DNA of 64,000 nucleotides from Exiguobacterium qingdaonense (GTDB lineage Bacteria; Bacillota; Bacilli; Exiguobacteriales; Exiguobacteriaceae), in the NCBI RefSeq assembly GCF_018617855.1, contig NZ_JACSKY010000006.1, positions 82,964-146,963 on the forward strand, given 5' to 3'. Within the stretch, counting starts at the first letter, position 1. Each line of letters begins with the position of its first letter. The translations under genes were made by a program, and so were the position numbers. Positions 59,833-64,000 of this stretch are shown in pieces. The notes beneath the pieces are model-generated. The model did not search any database and was not told the DNA's origin. It was given only the letters and a program-made list of their open reading frames with translations.

Positions 59833-61035
59833 ATGGAATTGTATAACGGAGAATTATATTGGCCAACGACTGAGTCGGACAACGTAGTGTTGAAACGACC
59901 TGAGAAAAAAGAGCATTACGATGTACTCGTCATCGGGGCCGGTATGTCCGGGACGTTGACGGCCTATACGCTACAGCAGGATGGTGTCGACTTTGCTGTG
60001 CTCGACGGACGAAAAGTCGGGACAGGAAGCACGTCGGCAAACACCGGACTCATTCAATACTCCAACGACATCATGTTACATGAACTCGCAGAAAAAATCG
60101 GAGAAGCGGCAGCGGTACGCTTCTATCGATTATGTCTCGACGCAGTCGAGTCGCTCGATCAAGTGGCGAAAGATGTCGATGCATCCGATATATACATTCG
60201 ACGGGACAGCCTTTGCTTTGCAAGTGAAGAGGACGATGTTGCCAAATTGCAACGTGAGTATGAGATGCTATCCAAACACGGTTTTGACGTGGAATGGTTG
60301 GATCGTGATGCATTGCGTGAACGTTTCCCATTTGAAAAACCGGCGGCCCTCATCACAAAAGGCGATGCCGAGGTCAATCCGCTCACGCTCAGCCGTCAAA
60401 TCATTCGTCACTTATCAAAACACCACGTCCCGATTTTTGAAGAGACGTCCGTGGATGAAATCGTATCAGACGGTGACGGATGGCTCGTCCTCACCTCAAA
60501 CGGAACATTTAAAGCGAACAAAGTCATCTTTGCGACAGGTTATGGTCCAGCTCCCCTGCTCGACTCCCATCGAATCGATTTAAATCGTTCGTATGCCATC
60601 GCTACGAATCCGATCGCTGAATTCAGCGATTGGGAGGGGCGCGCGCTCATCTGGGAGACGAAACGACCGTACCTTTACTTACGTACGACCCCGGACGGAC
60701 GCATCATTGCTGGTGGACTCGACGAAGACAAGGCAGAAACGCCACACGACGAGTCGCTCATGAATGAGCGGGCAGAACGGGTGAAGGAAAAAATCGCTGA
60801 GCTCTTCCCGATGTATGACCTTGAAGTCGATTACGCCTGGGTCGCCTTGTTCGGAGAATCGGTAGACCAGCTCCCGTTCATCGGAGAGCACCCGAATCGA
60901 CCGAACTTGTTTTATCTGCTCGGATACGGGGGAAATGGGACGGTGTATAGCATGCTCGGTTCTCGTATTTTGAGTGCCCTCGTTCGTGGTCAGTCGCATC
61001 CAGATGCAGACCTCGTTCGTTTAGATCGAACGTAA
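59833..61035 (+). CDS. FAD-dependent oxidoreductase (DAO family, OrdL-like)
   Basis: 400 residues from ATG 59833 (GGAGG nine bases upstream; ATG 59824 abuts it). The FAD dinucleotide fold is DVLVIGAGMSGTLTAYTL near 31-48; KVGTGSTSANTGLIQYSND and the C-terminal GGNGTVYSMLGSRIL complete the DAO pattern. Members oxidise amines or amino acids. There is no Rieske domain at the C-terminus, as some relatives have. Substrate unknown. Confidence 0.9.
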   Translation: MELYNGELYWPTTESDNVVLKRPEKKEHYDVLVIGAGMSGTLTAYTLQQDGVDFAVLDGRKVGTGSTSANTGLIQYSNDIMLHELAEKIGEAAAVRFYRLCLDAVESLDQVAKDVDASDIYIRRDSLCFASEEDDVAKLQREYEMLSKHGFDVEWLDRDALRERFPFEKPAALITKGDAEVNPLTLSRQIIRHLSKHHVPIFEETSVDEIVSDGDGWLVLTSNGTFKANKVIFATGYGPAPLLDSHRIDLNRSYAIATNPIAEFSDWEGRALIWETKRPYLYLRTTPDGRIIAGGLDEDKAETPHDESLMNERAERVKEKIAELFPMYDLEVDYAWVALFGESVDQLPFIGEHPNRPNLFYLLGYGGNGTVYSMLGSRILSALVRGQSHPDADLVRLDRT

Positions 61036-61083
61036 TCCTCAGCTTATTGGGGATTGTTACATCATTGAAGGAGTGTTTTTAGG

Positions 61084-61740
61084 TTGAAGAAGAAAAAAAG
61101 AAAAGCAAATGGGGTATATCGACTACGTCGTCTCGTCGTAATTCTCATCCCCTTCGGCTGTGCCCTCTGGTTCTGGCCACAGGAATTGGCACCTACAACG
61201 CAGTTAAAGTCTGAACAGCACTCCATTTCCGAGGAAATATATACGATTGAAGAACGTACACCAATTGAAGAAGACGGTGTCATACGATATGAATATGACA
61301 TCGTCGTGCATGATGAACCGAGTAGCGATGAACTACAGTCCATCAGTCGTGACGTCGTAGATGAAGCAAAGGGATCGGATCAGTTTCAAGCCGCACTATT
61401 GCGATTTTACGACGATGCCGCCTATATTGGGACCGAACCCCCGCTCGGTGAAGCCGTATTCGCTCCTGAAGGCGATTATGCACTTGCGGACTGGGTGGAA
61501 CCTGGTCAAACAGACGACATGATGTTCGGCTGGCAACTTAGAGAGAAAGAATGGACGACCAAATTGACCGACAAAGAGATTCAAATTTGGAGGTCATGGC
61601 AAAATCAGTATGCGAAACAGGACCGTGACGACCCCGATGTGAGAGCGAAAGTGACAAACGTCGTCGCCACTGACTACGAACTCGACCCAAAAGTGGTGCA
61701 ACAAATCGTACTGAAACAACATGTATGGGCCACTTTATAA
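61084..61740 (+). CDS. Membrane-anchored protein, unknown
   Basis: 218 residues from TTG 61084 (AAGGAGTG upstream). A basic N-terminus (MKKKKRKANG), one helix (LVVILIPFGCALWFWP) and an acidic outer domain of about 180 residues. WEPGQTDDMMFGWQL-like and KEIQIWRSWQNQY stretches have no match I know. The position before a catalase may be incidental. Confidence 0.7.
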   Translation: MKKKKRKANGVYRLRRLVVILIPFGCALWFWPQELAPTTQLKSEQHSISEEIYTIEERTPIEEDGVIRYEYDIVVHDEPSSDELQSISRDVVDEAKGSDQFQAALLRFYDDAAYIGTEPPLGEAVFAPEGDYALADWVEPGQTDDMMFGWQLREKEWTTKLTDKEIQIWRSWQNQYAKQDRDDPDVRAKVTNVVATDYELDPKVVQQIVLKQHVWATL

Positions 61741-61756
61741 GTAAATCTCTCATTTA

Positions 61757-61798
61757 TGTAAAATCTCTCTTTTTTTGAAAAAGAGGGATTTTTTTATA
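61757..61798 (+). terminator. Terminator after the unknown membrane gene
   Basis: AATCTCTCTTTTT and AAAAAGAGGGATT arms around TTG with T7 following. The T tract overlaps the -35 of a SigB-type candidate. Confidence 0.75.
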
Positions 61799-61811
61799 TC
61801 GGTTAGGGAAC
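61787..61811 (+). promoter_or_regulatory. SigB-type promoter candidate for the catalase gene
   Basis: GATTTT (61787-61792), a 13-base spacer and GGGAAC (61806-61811), one mismatch per box. A SigB link is plausible because katE of Bacillus is a SigB gene, but the -35 is inside a terminator tail. Confidence 0.35.
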
Positions 61812-61871
61812 ACCGATACAGTAGGTCAATTCATGACTTACGACGGTCACTTACTTAAGGGAGGCAATCAC

Positions 61872-63881
61872 ATGGGGAACAAGAAAGAAGAACAGTTAAA
61901 ACAACATACGATTGACAACGAACAACAAGCTGGCCTTACGACAAACCAAGGTCTGAAGATGGCCGAAGACGAATTCTCGCTGAAAGCAGGTCGTCGTGGT
62001 CCGACGTTGATTGAAGACTTTCACTTCCGCGAGAAGATGACGCACTTCGACCATGAGCGGATCCCGGAGCGCATCGTTCATGCACGCGGCGTCGGAGCAC
62101 ACGGGGAGTTCCAGGTGTATGAACCGCTTGCCGAGTTCACCAAAGCGGATTTCTTGAACGACCCTTCGAAGACGACCCCGGTATTCGTCCGTTTCTCAAC
62201 GGTTCAGGGGTCACGCGGTTCCGGTGACACCGTTCGGGACGTCCGTGGATTTGCGACGAAGTTCTATACAGACGAAGGGAACTATGACTTGGTCGGGAAC
62301 AACATCCCGGTCTTCTTTATTCAAGATGCGATCAAGTTCCCGGACCTCGTTCACGCCGTGAAGCCTGAACCACATACGGAAGTGCCGCAAGGGGGAAGCG
62401 CGCATGATACGTTTTGGGATTTCGTCGGACAAAATCATGAGACTGCTCATATGGTCATGTGGGCGATGAGTGACCGAGGAATTCCGCGCAGTCTACGCAT
62501 GATGGAAGGATTCGGGGTTCATACGTTCCGTCTCGTGAATGCGGAGGGCAAAGCCCATTTCGTCAAATTCCATTGGAAACCGAAGCTCGGCGTACATTCA
62601 CAAGTATGGGACGAAGCTCAAAAAGCACTCGGAAAAAACGCAGACTTCCATCGGGTCGACCTGTATGAAGCGATTGATAAAGGCGATTATCCAGAATGGG
62701 AACTCGGATTACAGATCATACCGGAAGAAGACGAGTTCAAATACGATTTCGACATTTTAGATCCGACCAAACTATGGCCGGAAGAAGAGATTCCGGTGAA
62801 ACTCGTTGGGAAGATGACACTCAACCGAAACGTCGACAACTTCTTCGCAGAAACCGAACAAGTCGCCTTCCACCCAGGTCATCTCGTACCAGGAATCGAC
62901 TTCTCGAACGACCCGCTCTTGCAAGGTCGCCTGTTCTCGTACACGGACACCCAGCTTTCGCGTCTCGGTGGACCAAACTTCCACCAGATTCCGATCAACA
63001 AACCAGTTTGTCCGTTTCATAACAACCAGCGTGACGGGATGCATCAAATGGCTGTCCATAAAGGACAGACGAGCTACCACAAAAATGCGCTCAACAACAA
63101 TCAGCCTGAGCCCGTACCAGCTGACCAAGGCGGATTTGAGCATTATCAAGAGAAAGTGGAAGGGCATAAGATTCGTGGGCGCAGCGACAGCTTCCTCGAC
63201 TTCTATTCACAGGCGAAGCTCTTCTACAACAGCATGACCGACGTCGAGAAGCAGCATATTCAGGATGCCTGCAGCTTCGAACTCGGAAAGTGTGAGTCCG
63301 ACATGGTAAAAGAGAACGCTGTCGATCTATTGAATCGAATCGATCGTCATCTCGCCGAAGTCGTCGCCGACAATTTAGGGGTACAAGTGCCCGAGGAGAA
63401 CAATGAGGTCCAATCGGATAAGACGTCTCCTGCCCTCTCGATGGCGAACACCATCAAAAAGCCGGACACGAAGAGCGTCGCCCTTCTCCTAGCCGGTGAC
63501 GTGGATGCGAATCAAGTGAAGCAGTGGGTGCAGACGCTAGCTGAAAACAACGTCAACTACAGTCTCGTTGGAAAGAAAGCGCATATGCTTGGTGACCTAA
63601 AAGTGAAAGAGACGTACGATACGGTCGACTCGAGCCTCTTCGATGCCGCCTTCTTAGTGAGCGCCGCCACCACGGTCGAGGATGACGTGCTCGAGTTTAT
63701 CGAGAATACGTACAAGCACTATAAACCGCTCGCCCTTCACGTGCATCATAAAGAGGCACTCGCCACATGCCGCGTGAAGACGGACCAGCCTGGCGTCTTC
63801 CTGTTTGATGAACATAGCCTCGATGGATTTGATGCGTTCATCGACGGAATTGCGACTGCCCGCTTCTGGGACCGGGCCTAA
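61872..63881 (+). CDS. katE: Large-subunit (clade 2) catalase
   Basis: 669 residues from ATG 61872 (AAGGGAGG upstream), the size of the clade 2 enzymes. The heme pocket has catalytic His70 in [10 protein letters not shown], Asn near 142 in [12 protein letters not shown] and the axial Tyr near 356 in [14 protein letters not shown]. After about residue 530 comes a flavodoxin/DJ-1-like domain ([16 protein letters not shown]), diagnostic of this clade. It decomposes hydrogen peroxide in the cytosol. Unusually active catalases are a theme in Exiguobacterium. After it, 63882-64000 holds only CGACTCGT/ACGAGTCG hairpin sequence. Confidence 0.97.
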   Translation: MGNKKEEQLKQHTIDNEQQAGLTTNQGLKMAEDEFSLKAGRRGPTLIEDFHFREKMTHFDHERIPERIVHARGVGAHGEFQVYEPLAEFTKADFLNDPSKTTPVFVRFSTVQGSRGSGDTVRDVRGFATKFYTDEGNYDLVGNNIPVFFIQDAIKFPDLVHAVKPEPHTEVPQGGSAHDTFWDFVGQNHETAHMVMWAMSDRGIPRSLRMMEGFGVHTFRLVNAEGKAHFVKFHWKPKLGVHSQVWDEAQKALGKNADFHRVDLYEAIDKGDYPEWELGLQIIPEEDEFKYDFDILDPTKLWPEEEIPVKLVGKMTLNRNVDNFFAETEQVAFHPGHLVPGIDFSNDPLLQGRLFSYTDTQLSRLGGPNFHQIPINKPVCPFHNNQRDGMHQMAVHKGQTSYHKNALNNNQPEPVPADQGGFEHYQEKVEGHKIRGRSDSFLDFYSQAKLFYNSMTDVEKQHIQDACSFELGKCESDMVKENAVDLLNRIDRHLAEVVADNLGVQVPEENNEVQSDKTSPALSMANTIKKPDTKSVALLLAGDVDANQVKQWVQTLAENNVNYSLVGKKAHMLGDLKVKETYDTVDSSLFDAAFLVSAATTVEDDVLEFIENTYKHYKPLALHVHHKEALATCRVKTDQPGVFLFDEHSLDGFDAFIDGIATARFWDRA

Positions 63882-64000
63882 CGACTTCTCTCGACTCGTA
63901 TCACGAGTCGACAGGCTGTTGACTAACATGAATCATATCGCTCGCCTTTCCGGCGCCCACGCTTTCCGCAGGCAATCCCGGAGCCGCATCGCGACCTAGG

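Noticed and set aside
1..64000. tRNA, rRNA, CRISPR array, prophage or insertion sequence
   Set aside because: No cloverleaf genes, spaced direct repeats, integrases or transposases were seen in any part of the window.

Overview
The window looks like chromosomal DNA of a low-to-moderate GC Bacillota, most likely Exiguobacterium or a close Bacillales relative. The clues are AGGAGG-type ribosome binding sites, GTG and TTG starts, CcpA cre sites, a GlcT-type RNA antitermination site, two Fur-like boxes, possible SigB-type promoters and families such as YwbE, YflT, LemA/HtpX and CidAB. The genus is an inference from overall gene content. I see no tRNA, rRNA, CRISPR, insertion sequence or phage gene; the region reads as housekeeping and accessory chromosome.

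Layout. 1-6600: an iron-uptake lipoprotein gene cut by the window edge, Fur-like boxes, a TetR regulator with an RND pump, a P-loop kinase and a CidA/CidB pair. 6600-10200: peptidase T, an OsmC-type protein and an ABC-F ATPase. 10200-14530: two lipoproteins, a LysM polysaccharide deacetylase, a small membrane protein and a PepSY membrane protein, probably a metal and envelope cluster. 14740-20530: a glyoxylate-bypass operon (malate synthase G, a small Cys-rich protein, isocitrate lyase), with a divergent MarR regulator translationally coupled to a nitroreductase and a second nitroreductase facing it. 20530-25950: a methyltransferase, an unknown protein coupled to a 30-residue membrane peptide, an ATPase, a two-component system, a secreted His/acid-rich protein and a ZIP-like membrane protein. 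26000-31230: a Smr-less MutS2 with a structured leader, then a PTS operon (IIA, GlcT-like antiterminator, NagP-type IICB) behind a RAT/terminator switch.

31240-43570: HtpX/LemA, an M20 amidohydrolase, a CorC-type protein, two YdcZ transporters around a Crp-type regulator, a DJ-1/PfpI protein, glycerol dehydrogenase, VanY carboxypeptidase, a heme monooxygenase overlapping a HEPN-like/CBS protein, and AzlCD. 43590-50720: an HD-GYP protein, an MscS-related channel with a coiled-coil tail, methylglyoxal synthase, an unknown membrane protein, two YflT stress proteins and a hydroxyacid dehydrogenase. 50750-64000: two adjacent uncharacterised membrane GTPases, a VOC protein, a formate/nitrite channel, an alanine symporter, YwbE with a basic peptide, an alpha-glucosidase, an esterase, an FAD oxidoreductase, an unknown membrane-anchored protein and a large catalase.

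How it works together: carbon flow is wired through CcpA-like sites (PTS, glycerol dehydrogenase, alpha-glucosidase, alanine symporter) and through three copies of a 12-bp palindrome at the glyoxylate genes. The most interesting unexplained items are the mutS2 leader RNA with mutually exclusive pairings, the shared palindromes of the glyoxylate operon with the coupled MarR/nitroreductase unit, and the tandem GTPases.
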